Source of the DNA: Moraxellaceae bacterium
GTDB lineage: Bacteria; Pseudomonadota; Gammaproteobacteria; Pseudomonadales; Ketobacteraceae
Assembly (NCBI GenBank): GCA_002402125.1
Contig: NVVG01000076.1
Location: forward strand, 5,063 to 18,284
Length of the DNA: 13,222 nt
Direction of reading: 5' to 3'
The notes under the pieces were generated by a model that did not search any database, was not told where the DNA came from, and worked only from the letters and a program-made list of their open reading frames with translations. This document shows, in pieces, positions 6,514 through 13,222 of this stretch. Every line of letters begins with the position of its first letter. Position 1 is the first letter of the stretch. The translations under genes were made by a program, and so were the position numbers.

Positions 6514-7539
6514 CTAACGGTAATCCACACTTAACACTCGACCCGCCGCAATATCTTCTTGGATAATTGCCCCATCATAATAAGCGTCCATCAATTCCCC
6601 CTGAAGGTGAGTCTTAAACCAAGCAGTCATTATACGTTTGGAAAAGGAGGCAACGCCTTTCGAGAATAATGGTACGTAAGCAATATGGGATACTTTCCCC
6701 AAATCCACATATACGGCAGGCGATGGCACCCCGTGCAAACCAAACCCATCGTAACCATAGAAAAACCATGACGCATTAAATTCCTCTTCGGGATTCACTA
6801 GCGAATCGGGTTCTGATCTTAAAATAAGACTGGCCACATTAATGTTATCCAACACCCCGACCATTTCTCGTGCCGGGTTAGGCGCCACTGGGTAAGCTGC
6901 ACATTTGGCAGGAAAAATAAAGCAAGGAGGCCCTCCTGCGTTAACCGGGTCCATTGCCGAGATTACACTGATTCGAGCATCAAGTGCAGCAGCGTAAAAA
7001 CTTACCTTCGCCCCCATGGAGTGGCCCACTAGCCCCACATGGTCAGAATCAATATATTGAGCAAGCCCACTTAATTCACTGGCCGCATAATCTATTACAT
7101 AACTTATTTGTCTCGCCTTATATTCATGCCCCCCATCTAAGACATTTCCACCTGAAGCAAAATCAAACCCTAATACAACAAACCCATGGGATGTGAAATG
7201 TTTTGCATACCGTTCATAAAGATTAAATGAAGCAGCAAAGCCAGGCGTCAACACAATTAACTTATAATCACCCGCAGCCCAAGAGGCTCCACCATCAAGA
7301 GACGGAAAATATACCTTGGCCGAAAAAGGTGCATTGGTATTTTCAGGGTTGGGAATATCAACCTGATTTACTGCAACGTCGTAGATACCCCTATTTTCAA
7401 GAGGATCATCAGGATTAGTGGCATTATCCGCTGCACAACCGCTCAGCATACCCAGTAGTATTGCTATATAAGTTATTGGATGAATTCTTGGGAAATCACA
7501 GAGGGAAATTAAACTGGCATAAAAATGCTTACAAATCAT
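6514..7539 (-). CDS. Lipoprotein alpha/beta hydrolase, PET-hydrolase/chlorophyllase-like
   Basis: 341 residues. The ATG at 7539 has GGAG eight bases upstream. Residues 1-35 are a long lipoprotein signal ending in LSGC (C35), so the enzyme is predicted to be anchored in the envelope, facing the periplasm or outside. The fold is seen in LTPGFAAS (98-104, oxyanion turn), HGFVVLGFDF, nucleophile S174 in VGHSMGAK, AMDPVN at 195-200 (D197; chlorophyllases have DPVDG here) and H285 in KVSHIAY as the likely base. D197 or D245 (SEPDSLVNP) could be the acid. This arrangement fits dienelactone-hydrolase-like, chlorophyllase and PET hydrolase/cutinase-type esterases. A soluble carboxylester substrate is the safe prediction; polyester or chlorophyll activity is not shown. 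It is the first gene of a two-gene unit with the eight-cysteine lipoprotein. Confidence 0.8.
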   Translation of the reverse strand: MICKHFYASLISLCDFPRIHPITYIAILLGMLSGCAADNATNPDDPLENRGIYDVAVNQVDIPNPENTNAPFSAKVYFPSLDGGASWAAGDYKLIVLTPGFAASFNLYERYAKHFTSHGFVVLGFDFASGGNVLDGGHEYKARQISYVIDYAASELSGLAQYIDSDHVGLVGHSMGAKVSFYAAALDARISVISAMDPVNAGGPPCFIFPAKCAAYPVAPNPAREMVGVLDNINVASLILRSEPDSLVNPEEEFNASWFFYGYDGFGLHGVPSPAVYVDLGKVSHIAYVPLFSKGVASFSKRIMTAWFKTHLQGELMDAYYDGAIIQEDIAAGRVLSVDYR

Positions 7540-7565
7540 AACCTTACTCCAAGCTTTATTATTAT

Positions 7566-7594
7566 TTTATAAGTCTTGCTTGATTTTGGGTCAA
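7566..7594 (-). promoter_or_regulatory. Sigma-70-type promoter of the hydrolase/lipoprotein unit
   Basis: On the minus strand, TTGACC (7594-7589) and TATAAA (7571-7566) are separated by 17 bases, close to consensus. The hydrolase start codon is at 7539, so the leader would be about 20 bases and contains the GGAG ribosome binding site. Confidence 0.6.
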
Positions 7595-7651
7595 TTTTAT
7601 CACGACCCCACTAAGGTATAAACAATTGCTTAAATCGAGCCCCAACTGCAG

Positions 7652-7680
7652 TTGTCAGTCGTTGAACAAACACCTACAAT
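7652..7680 (+). promoter_or_regulatory. Sigma-70-type promoter of glnK-amtB
   Basis: TTGTCA (7652-7657) and TACAAT (7675-7680) are separated by exactly 17 bases. Transcription would start at about 7687, some 60 bases before the glnK start. An NtrC-like dyad overlaps the end of the -10 box and the start point. Confidence 0.55.
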
Positions 7681-7696
7681 GCACAGCTAGTGTGCA
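7680..7696 (+). promoter_or_regulatory. NtrC-like binding dyad upstream of glnK
   Basis: TGCACA-N5-TGTGCA is a perfect 17-bp inverted repeat. It differs from the known NtrC consensus TGCACC-N5-GGTGCA at one symmetric position. The location before glnK-amtB, a classic nitrogen-regulated operon, makes NtrC a reasonable candidate. Its overlap with the predicted transcription start is unusual for an activator site. Confidence 0.55.
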
Positions 7697-7697
7697 C

Positions 7698-8087
<390 letters not shown>

Positions 8088-8120
8088 CTATCGACCTGAT
8101 GTTGTAAGAGGCAATCAATC

Positions 8121-9419
8121 ATGAAAATAATTCGATATGCATTATTAACGTTAGGCCTGCTACCCGGTTTAGCTTTTGCAGATGAAATTAATCCAGCAGA
8201 TACTGCCTGGATCTTAACCGCAACGGCGTTAGTGCTGTTTATGACTATTCCTGGTTTATCCATGTTTTATGCCGGGCTGGTTCGTTCCAAAAACGTTTTA
8301 TCGGTGTTTATGCAGTGTTTTGCACTGACTTGCTTAATGTCACTACTCTGGTTTGCCTTTGGCTATACGATTGCCTTCGGCAGTGAAGGGGTTGAACAAG
8401 GTAAATGGATCGGTGATTTCGGCAATATGTTTTTTGCTGGCATGACGATGGACAGTGTCAGCGGCACAATTCCCACACCGTTATTCGCCGTATTCCAAAT
8501 GACGTTTGCGATCATAACACCAGCACTGATCGTTGGTGGCTTTGCAGAACGCATGCGTTTCTCGGCCATGTTAACCTTTTGCTCCCTTTGGTTGCTGGTT
8601 GTCTATGCTCCAATTTGTCATTGGGTTTGGGGCGGCGGCTGGCTGGGCCAAATGGGCTTGCAAGATTTTGCGGGAGGTACCGTCGTTCATATCACCGCAG
8701 CAGTGGCAGCCTTAGTAGCAGCTCTTGTTATGGGTAATCGCAAAGGTTATGGCACAGTTGCTATGCCACCACATAACCTGACTATGACTGTAGCCGGTGC
8801 TGGCATGTTGTGGGTAGGATGGTTTGGTTTTAATGGTGGTTCAGCGCTGGCTGCTAACGGTGCCGCTGCGATGGCACTGTTAGTGACACATCTTTCAGCC
8901 TCTGCAGGTGCCTTATCCTGGATGATGATGGAGTGGATTAAACACGGAAAACCCTCGGTTCTGGGTATCGTTACCGGCATGGTGGCAGGGTTAGGTACTA
9001 TCACCCCTGCTTCAGGTTCAGTGGGACCGGCAGCTGCAGTTGTCATAGGCTTTAGCGCAGGCATTATCTGCTATTACGCTACCAACCTACTGAAGCAAAA
9101 ACTGAAAATCGATGACTCTTTGGATGTATTTCCTGTGCACGGTGTCGGCGGTGTTTTAGGTACGCTTTTAGCAGGAGTATTCTGCGCGCCATCATTAGGA
9201 ATATTTAGTGGCAACGGGTTTTCTGAGGGTATCAGTAGTATCGGTGGCCAACTATCTGTACAGGCTATTGGAGTTGCAGCAACATTTACCTATACAGCTG
9301 TTGTCAGTTTTATACTATTGAAAATTGTTGATAAGGTGATTGGTCTGCGCGTTGATGAAGATGACGAAACCGTTGGATTGGATTTAGTCCTACATGATGA
9401 ACGAGGATACGATCTGTAA
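8121..9419 (+). CDS. amtB: Ammonium transporter AmtB
   Basis: 432 residues with GAGG nine bases before the ATG. Residues 1-20 are a cleavable signal peptide (LAFA|DE), as in other proteobacterial AmtB proteins, and eleven membrane helices follow. Signature parts are FYAGLVRSKN (49-58), QMTFAIITPALIVGG with gate F129, HWVWGGGW with W170, GGTVVH with pore H190, WFGFNGGS (234-241) and DVFPVHGVGG with pore H340. The twin histidines and the phenylalanine gate mark a working ammonium-conducting trimeric channel of the inner membrane. The C-terminal tail VDEDDETVGLDLVLHDERGY matches the conserved cytoplasmic region that contacts GlnK. It is co-transcribed with glnK and expected to rise under nitrogen limitation. 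Nothing suggests an Rh protein or a sensor fusion. Confidence 0.97.
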   Translation: MKIIRYALLTLGLLPGLAFADEINPADTAWILTATALVLFMTIPGLSMFYAGLVRSKNVLSVFMQCFALTCLMSLLWFAFGYTIAFGSEGVEQGKWIGDFGNMFFAGMTMDSVSGTIPTPLFAVFQMTFAIITPALIVGGFAERMRFSAMLTFCSLWLLVVYAPICHWVWGGGWLGQMGLQDFAGGTVVHITAAVAALVAALVMGNRKGYGTVAMPPHNLTMTVAGAGMLWVGWFGFNGGSALAANGAAAMALLVTHLSASAGALSWMMMEWIKHGKPSVLGIVTGMVAGLGTITPASGSVGPAAAVVIGFSAGIICYYATNLLKQKLKIDDSLDVFPVHGVGGVLGTLLAGVFCAPSLGIFSGNGFSEGISSIGGQLSVQAIGVAATFTYTAVVSFILLKIVDKVIGLRVDEDDETVGLDLVLHDERGYDL

Positions 9420-9475
9420 ACTTTTACAGGCTATAGCTACGATTCTCAAAGCCAGCCATAGCAATTAACCGAGAT

Positions 9476-9504
9476 GCCCCTACTCACTTCGGGTGAGAGG
9501 GGGC
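9476..9504. terminator. GC-rich hairpin between amtB and the convergent receptor gene
   Basis: GCCCC (9476-9480) pairs with GGGGC (9500-9504). Inside, after a two-base internal loop on each side, CTCAC (9483-9487) pairs with GTGAG (9493-9497) around TTCGG. It lies 57 bases past the amtB stop and 26 bases past the receptor stop. No T-tract follows on either strand, so it may act as an RNA-stabilising or Rho-assisted end rather than a classic intrinsic terminator. Confidence 0.45.
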
Positions 9505-9529
9505 GTCCTACTTGCATCATCAGCTAAAG

Positions 9530-11485
9530 CTACGGCCAACTACCTTCATAAAACAAATAAAACCCTCTTTCTTCACGCCACGGAAAAGTGTTAATGGTAG
9601 GGCCAAAAAATTCATCCGGCTGGTACAACGAATCACCTTCCAGGGCGTTGGTCACTAAAAAAGAAATACTATGGGTATTAGTGGTAGATAAATCAAACAA
9701 GTGATTCAATTGCGTTGTGAAATTTAACGTTATAAGGTGTAAATCTTTACTGTCAGGGTTTAATTTAGGGGCGTCTTTATTTTCAATGGCACTACTAAAG
9801 ATGTCATAGATAGATGCCGAGAATGCTGGCGAAACCTCATAAGAGAGACCCATTTTAATCAGCCACTTCGGCACCAAACGTTTATCTCTTTCGCCATTAT
9901 CATTGGTATTGGTTTGCCAACTTACACTGCCTTCGTATTTTAGCGTGTTATGAATTTCAGCGTTCCATTCCAACTCTGCTCCATGGACACGTTCTTTGCC
10001 TTTATTAAAGGTAGAAGGATAAGGAATGCTAGTTTGGTCCACAGTAAAGATATTCCCAATTTCCGAATAGAACAGGCTGAGAGAATAGTAGCTTATAGCC
10101 GTACGATAGAATAACTGTAAATCTGTGGTCTGAATGGTTTCAGGCTCCAAGTCTGGATTACCTTGAAAAACAGGAGGAAGAAATGTTTCGGATTCAGTCC
10201 AAGAAGCACTTCTAAATGCCTTGCCATACAATAGTTTAATACCTGCTTTCGACGTAAACCTATAAATGGCCCCTACTCGCGGGCTAAAATCCGTCTCTAT
10301 AGATTCCGGCTTATTGATTTGAAAGCCGCCAATAATATCCAGTTTATTACTGGCCTGATAAGCAGCCTGGGTATAAAAGCTATACCACGCAGTATGGGAT
10401 TTTCGATTATTGATTTTGTCATTTGCGTGCAATGAGTTGGCCGACACCCCGGCAAGAAAATCCCAGGATTCATATCGGCCGCGCAAGAGCCCTTCGTAGA
10501 TGACGTTATAAGTGCGTATGTTCTGGCTAGCATAAGTATCGCTGAATTTCTGATACGTAGTATTGTAAGTAATATCACCCCGCAAATCCCATTGGCTATT
10601 CAGATCATGTTCCAGAAAAGCGTTAATGAAACCACGGTCACTTTTTTCTCGTATACCCGGCCATAGGGAATCTGCACCTATGGTGTCTGACTCCATATTG
10701 CTGTAAAACAAATCCATGCCTATATTTTCAAAGCGCCAGTTAGTGAATATCGATGCATGGTCATAACCGTTCTTTTGGCTATCGGTGGTAGAAGGAATAG
10801 AAAATGCGGGGATGCCGGTATCGGTATAAGTGTAATCCCAGCCACCAACATGACTACCGCGAAAGACAGTCAAACCTTCAAGGCCCTGTTCAGACAAATG
10901 CGAGTAACTCAGTTCGCCAGTTTGGGTGTCGAAGCTACCTGCATGCACTGTTGCGGCTATTTCTTGGTCAAATGACGGGGTCTTCGTGACGATATTGATA
11001 GCCCCAGCAAATGCGTTGCTGCCATACAATACCGAGCCAGGCCCTCTAATCATTTCGATATGGTCTATAGCGGATACTGGCATACCACGGTAGATATGGT
11101 GATTAACACCTCCCGCAAAGTATTCTCGTAACGGCCGGCCATTCAACATTAACAGAACACGCGCATCCAACCCCTGGGCATTTTCTCCTCTAATACCGAG
11201 GTAAGAATCATGAATGGAAAATAAATTATTTTTAAAGGTAGCGGGCAATCGCTCAATAACATCTCCCAGAGTTCTTGCGCCATAGCGGCGCATTTGATTC
11301 TGATCTATAACGGAAATAACACCAGGGGCATCGAGAAAATCTTCGCTTTTCTTAGAGGCAATAGTAATTTGAATACTCAACAGGTCTTCCAGTGAGTAAT
11401 CAAGTAGATTTTCTTCGCCATAGGTCGCGGTGCACCAACAAAAAAGTACATAAAGAGCAGTGATATAAAATATACGGTTCATCAT
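9530..11485 (-). CDS. TonB-dependent outer-membrane receptor
   Basis: 651 residues. The start is the first of two adjacent ATGs (11485), with AGG nine bases upstream, and it overlaps the stop of the preceding small ORF. Residues 1-23 are a signal peptide (TYG|EE). A short linker with LLDYSLEDLL and a TonB-box-like ITIAS follows. The plug domain spans about 51-168: APGVISVID, RRYGARTLGDVIERLP, LGIRG, VLLMLNGRPL and the conserved IEMIRGPGSVLYGSNAFAGA with INIVTK. The rest is a beta barrel ending in alternating aromatic strands (FYLFYEGSWP). Receptors of this class import siderophores, haem, cobalamin or other large solutes using TonB-ExbBD energy. The substrate is not evident, and no Fur box or cobalamin riboswitch was recognised. 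The length is normal. It is the last gene of a tightly coupled unit with a DoxX-like protein. Confidence 0.92.
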   Translation of the reverse strand: MMNRIFYITALYVLFCWCTATYGEENLLDYSLEDLLSIQITIASKKSEDFLDAPGVISVIDQNQMRRYGARTLGDVIERLPATFKNNLFSIHDSYLGIRGENAQGLDARVLLMLNGRPLREYFAGGVNHHIYRGMPVSAIDHIEMIRGPGSVLYGSNAFAGAINIVTKTPSFDQEIAATVHAGSFDTQTGELSYSHLSEQGLEGLTVFRGSHVGGWDYTYTDTGIPAFSIPSTTDSQKNGYDHASIFTNWRFENIGMDLFYSNMESDTIGADSLWPGIREKSDRGFINAFLEHDLNSQWDLRGDITYNTTYQKFSDTYASQNIRTYNVIYEGLLRGRYESWDFLAGVSANSLHANDKINNRKSHTAWYSFYTQAAYQASNKLDIIGGFQINKPESIETDFSPRVGAIYRFTSKAGIKLLYGKAFRSASWTESETFLPPVFQGNPDLEPETIQTTDLQLFYRTAISYYSLSLFYSEIGNIFTVDQTSIPYPSTFNKGKERVHGAELEWNAEIHNTLKYEGSVSWQTNTNDNGERDKRLVPKWLIKMGLSYEVSPAFSASIYDIFSSAIENKDAPKLNPDSKDLHLITLNFTTQLNHLFDLSTTNTHSISFLVTNALEGDSLYQPDEFFGPTINTFPWREERGFYLFYEGSWP

Positions 11486-11736
11486 GAGGGTATACCTAAA
11501 AAAGAGACCGCCACGTCAAGTAAGCGTACCATAATCGTTATAAACTGCAATGATAGAGGCATATCGTACCCTCGAGGCCCATAAAGACCCCATCCTACTC
11601 CTTTGTTTTTAATAAAAAAACCCCAAAAGAACCCCCCACGCAACACTTCGATACGATCCAGCAAACCGAGAATTTGCATGATTTCAAAGTACCCTGAAGT
11701 CATACCCAAAAAAATCATTAACAGGCACTCCCTCAC
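11482..11736 (-). CDS. Unrecognised 84-residue hydrophobic ORF between doxX-like and receptor genes
   Basis: I do not recognise this protein. The frame begins with GTG at 11736, whose TG is shared with the TGA stop of the DoxX-like gene, and ends with a TGA at 11484-11482 that overlaps the receptor ATG at 11485. Such 4-base overlaps at both ends are typical of translationally coupled operon genes and are the main support for it. An internal ATG at 11718, with AGGGAG about nine bases upstream, is an alternative start. The product has two hydrophobic stretches (about residues 4-26 and 62-82) around a glycine/aromatic-rich middle (GGFFWGFF, GVGWGLYG), so a small membrane protein is possible. The sequence is unusually rich in homopolymer runs, including seven A and six C on the plus strand at 11614-11620 and 11632-11637. 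It could instead be a decayed or chance ORF. Confidence 0.45.
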   Translation of the reverse strand: MRECLLMIFLGMTSGYFEIMQILGLLDRIEVLRGGFFWGFFIKNKGVGWGLYGPRGYDMPLSLQFITIMVRLLDVAVSFLGIPS

Positions 11737-12146
11737 CTAATTGTACGACACCCCTGGTTAACAGTTTCTTTATCAGCAACATCATTTCGTGTACATTTCC
11801 AAATACACACTAGCAACAGGACTTGTATCAGCAACCGTATTGATAGAAAAACCGGTGGAATATCTGAAAACAATTCAGGGTTAAGCCACATATGGATATT
11901 GGCAGGAGACACCGCAAGTGTTAGTAGGAATAAGCCATTGCCCGCCCACTGACGAAAACGCGGAATAAGAATACCGACAGCCCCTAAAATCTCAAAAACA
12001 CCACTGACATAAACTACCGCATATTGCATGGGAACATAAGGCGGCATGATCGACACGAAAAAATCCGCAATGACAAAATGGCCGACACCGCCACCAAAAA
12101 ACCAAAAGAACACAATAGCCAAACCCACTTTTTTATATATCGACAT
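11733..12146 (-). CDS. DoxX-like family membrane protein
   Basis: 137 residues. The ATG at 12146 has GGAG eight bases upstream. Four membrane helices are visible at about 6-26, 43-61, 68-87 and 102-117. The segments GHFVIADFFVSIMPPYVP, VVYVSGVFEILGAVGILIP, RFRQWAGNGLF and SPANIHM match small DoxX/MauE-like proteins. Members of this broad family are inner-membrane proteins; some act as quinone- or thiol-linked electron carriers or assist oxidoreductases, but most are uncharacterised. It appears to be the first gene of a unit continuing through the 84-residue ORF to the TonB-dependent receptor, with a 4-base overlap at its stop codon. A basic C-terminal tail after residue 118 faces the cytoplasm if the N-terminus does. 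What links it to receptor function is unknown. Confidence 0.8.
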   Translation of the reverse strand: MSIYKKVGLAIVFFWFFGGGVGHFVIADFFVSIMPPYVPMQYAVVYVSGVFEILGAVGILIPRFRQWAGNGLFLLTLAVSPANIHMWLNPELFSDIPPVFLSIRLLIQVLLLVCIWKCTRNDVADKETVNQGCRTIR

Positions 12147-12271
12147 AAAACAACTCCAACCAAACTAGAATCGCAACGATCAATGAATAAAGATCATTGA
12201 GGACACCCATTCTAACCATTTAGCCCTAAGAGTGAGCACATTCACTGATACTCTCGTTAAAAACTGAAGCG
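12147..12271 (-). other. Spacer upstream of the doxX-like unit
   Basis: This 125-base gap separates the oxidoreductase stop from the DoxX-like start on the same strand. It holds the inverted repeat at 12180-12200, the GGAG ribosome binding site, and a weak TAGAAT -10-like box on the minus strand. The unit may have its own promoter here, but the -35 region is poor. Confidence 0.3.
12180..12200. repeat. Inverted repeat upstream of the doxX-like operon
   Basis: TCAATGA (12180-12186) and TCATTGA (12194-12200) are perfect 7-bp complements with a 7-base spacer, 34 bases before the DoxX-like start. The size and symmetry suit a dimeric repressor site. It does not convincingly match the Fur consensus. 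It could also be a weak hairpin ending the oxidoreductase transcript. Confidence 0.4.
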
Positions 12272-13096
12272 TCACGGCACTAAAATCACTTTACCTATAT
12301 TACGCCGCTCTTCAATATAGCGATGGGCCTCAGCCGCTTCTTCAAAACTAAAAACCTTATCCACATGGGGATTGATCCAACCCTCTTCCAACCCGTCCAG
12401 TATCACTTGCATCCAAACATTGATTTTTTTATGCTCGTGCCATAGACGTCCCATGTTCACACCAAACACGCCTTTATTTGCGTTCATCAATCCAAACGGG
12501 TGGAAAAATGGGGTCTGCACTAGCATTTTCAATAAATTCAGTTTCCCTTTAATGCCAGGCTCCGACACGGTAGACATACCAAACATCCCCAACCGCCCGG
12601 TGTTACTTAATGATTGGTAGCTATGCTTTAAGTTTTTACCGCCGATAGGGTCTGAGATCAGATCAACACCACGACCTTCGGTCATGGCTAATAACTCTTG
12701 TTGCCAATCTTGGGTTCGATAATCAATCGCATGATCCAAACCTCTTTGCTTAAGAAACTCATGCTTGCCTTTACTGGCAGTGCCGTAAGTTTCAGCCCCT
12801 ATATTTCTGGCTATCTCTAGTGCCGCCAATCCTACACCGCCGCCCACATTATGGATTAGAACCGTTTCATAGGACTGCAAGCTACCCATGGCAACCAGTA
12901 GCTGGTACGCCGTGAGATAATTCACGGGAATTGCGGCCGCCGCTTCAAAAGACAATGTCGCTGGTTTTTCGAAAATTTGGTGGATAGGTGCCACCACTTG
13001 ATCCGCCTGGCCACCAAATCGGGTCAGGCATAACACCTCTTTACCCAACCATTGTTTATCAACGCTAGCACCTATTTCATCAATCACTCCCGCCAC
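12272..13096 (-). CDS. VAT-1-like quinone oxidoreductase (MDR superfamily), N-terminus lost
   Basis: Medium-chain dehydrogenase/reductase without zinc ligands, predicted to use NADPH to reduce quinones or enones in the cytoplasm. Seen are the end of the GroES-like domain (AGVIDEIGASV), IPVNYLTAYQLL, the nucleotide-binding NVGGGVGLAALEIAR (83-97), DYRTQDW, GVDLISDPIGG, the VAT-1-type stretch FGLMNANKGVFGVNMGRLW, and the C-terminal EEAAEAHRYIEERRNIGKVIL. Family length is about 335-340 residues. Here a GTG at 13096 gives only 274, and the coding match continues upstream for just five codons (R-L-G-Y-E, the usual GYEVAG entry) to a TGA at 13114-13112. Roughly 60-65 N-terminal residues, including much of the substrate domain, are missing. 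No ribosome binding site precedes the GTG. It is therefore probably a broken gene, or one cut by an assembly join. Confidence 0.8.
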   Translation of the reverse strand: MAGVIDEIGASVDKQWLGKEVLCLTRFGGQADQVVAPIHQIFEKPATLSFEAAAAIPVNYLTAYQLLVAMGSLQSYETVLIHNVGGGVGLAALEIARNIGAETYGTASKGKHEFLKQRGLDHAIDYRTQDWQQELLAMTEGRGVDLISDPIGGKNLKHSYQSLSNTGRLGMFGMSTVSEPGIKGKLNLLKMLVQTPFFHPFGLMNANKGVFGVNMGRLWHEHKKINVWMQVILDGLEEGWINPHVDKVFSFEEAAEAHRYIEERRNIGKVILVP

Positions 13097-13108
13097 TTCA
13101 TAACCCAG

Positions 13109-13222
13109 TCGTCATTGAAATAGAAAAAGTGATTCGAGCGAGAGATCTCGAAGTGGTTTCACGAGAAAGAGAGGTGGAACTGCAACGAATTGAGGCGGAG
13201 AAAGCGGTTGAAATTGAGAAAA
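13109..13222 (+). CDS. Flotillin/SPFH-like coiled-coil fragment, both ends missing
   Basis: From about 13108 the plus strand reads an open frame to the right edge: VIEIEKVIRARDLEVVSRER, then EVELQRIEAEKAVEIEK. This charged heptad-like pattern, with the phrases RARDLEVV-RE-EVELQRI-EKA, matches the central coiled coil of flotillin family proteins, which form scaffolds in membrane microdomains. The SPFH domain that should precede it is absent: upstream in frame there is only sequence antisense to the oxidoreductase gene and a TAG at 13066-13068. No start codon with a ribosome binding site is visible. The fragment therefore begins at a junction rather than a normal gene start. Other coiled-coil proteins could look similar over only 38 residues, so the family call is moderate. 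Confidence 0.55.

Noticed and set aside
7600..7640. Possible sigma-54 -24/-12 element (AAGG ... TTGCTT) before glnK
   Set aside because: The GG to GC spacing is 11 rather than the required 10, and the element would lie upstream of the NtrC-like dyads, an unusual order.
12147..12271. Fur box upstream of the doxX-receptor unit
   Set aside because: AATGAT and ATTCATT occur, but the stretch does not align with the 19-base Fur consensus over enough positions to claim iron control.

Overview
The window looks like chromosomal DNA of a Gram-negative bacterium, most likely an aquatic gammaproteobacterium. It carries a TonB-dependent outer-membrane receptor, three lipoproteins with clear lipoboxes, a glnK-amtB pair with NtrC-like dyads, and moderately AT-rich DNA with Shine-Dalgarno starts. 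The taxonomic guess is inference. No phage, plasmid, CRISPR, tRNA or rRNA signal was seen.

Layout. 1-810 (-) is the 5' part of a secreted protein with two Ig-like domains leading into a parallel beta-helix; it runs off the left edge. 811-1500 has no intact gene but holds a decayed N-terminal fragment of a TonB-dependent receptor. 1603-3078 (+) is a lipoprotein with an Ig-like domain and receptor-L-type repeats. 3167-4096 (-) is a haloalkane dehalogenase with a complete set of catalytic residues. 4356-5579 (+) is a DUF445 membrane protein. 5802-7539 (-) is a two-gene lipoprotein unit: an alpha/beta hydrolase of the PET-hydrolase/chlorophyllase type, then an eight-cysteine lipoprotein. It has a strong promoter and a clear hairpin terminator. 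7749-9419 (+) is glnK-amtB for ammonium uptake. 9530-12146 (-) is an apparent three-gene operon: a DoxX-like membrane protein, an unrecognised 84-residue ORF and a TonB-dependent receptor, joined by 4-base stop/start overlaps. 12272-13111 (-) is a VAT-1-like quinone oxidoreductase that has lost its N-terminus. Exactly where it breaks off, a flotillin-like coiled coil begins on the opposite strand, without its own N-terminus.

How the genes relate. glnK-amtB is the only well-understood pathway unit: PII blocks the ammonium channel when nitrogen is plentiful. The rest is mostly cell-envelope or secreted functions plus two catabolic enzymes. Most units are separated by divergent promoters or convergent hairpins. 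The two sites most worth checking are the coupled DoxX/small ORF/receptor operon and the double gene truncation near 13,110, which is either a real rearrangement or an assembly chimera.
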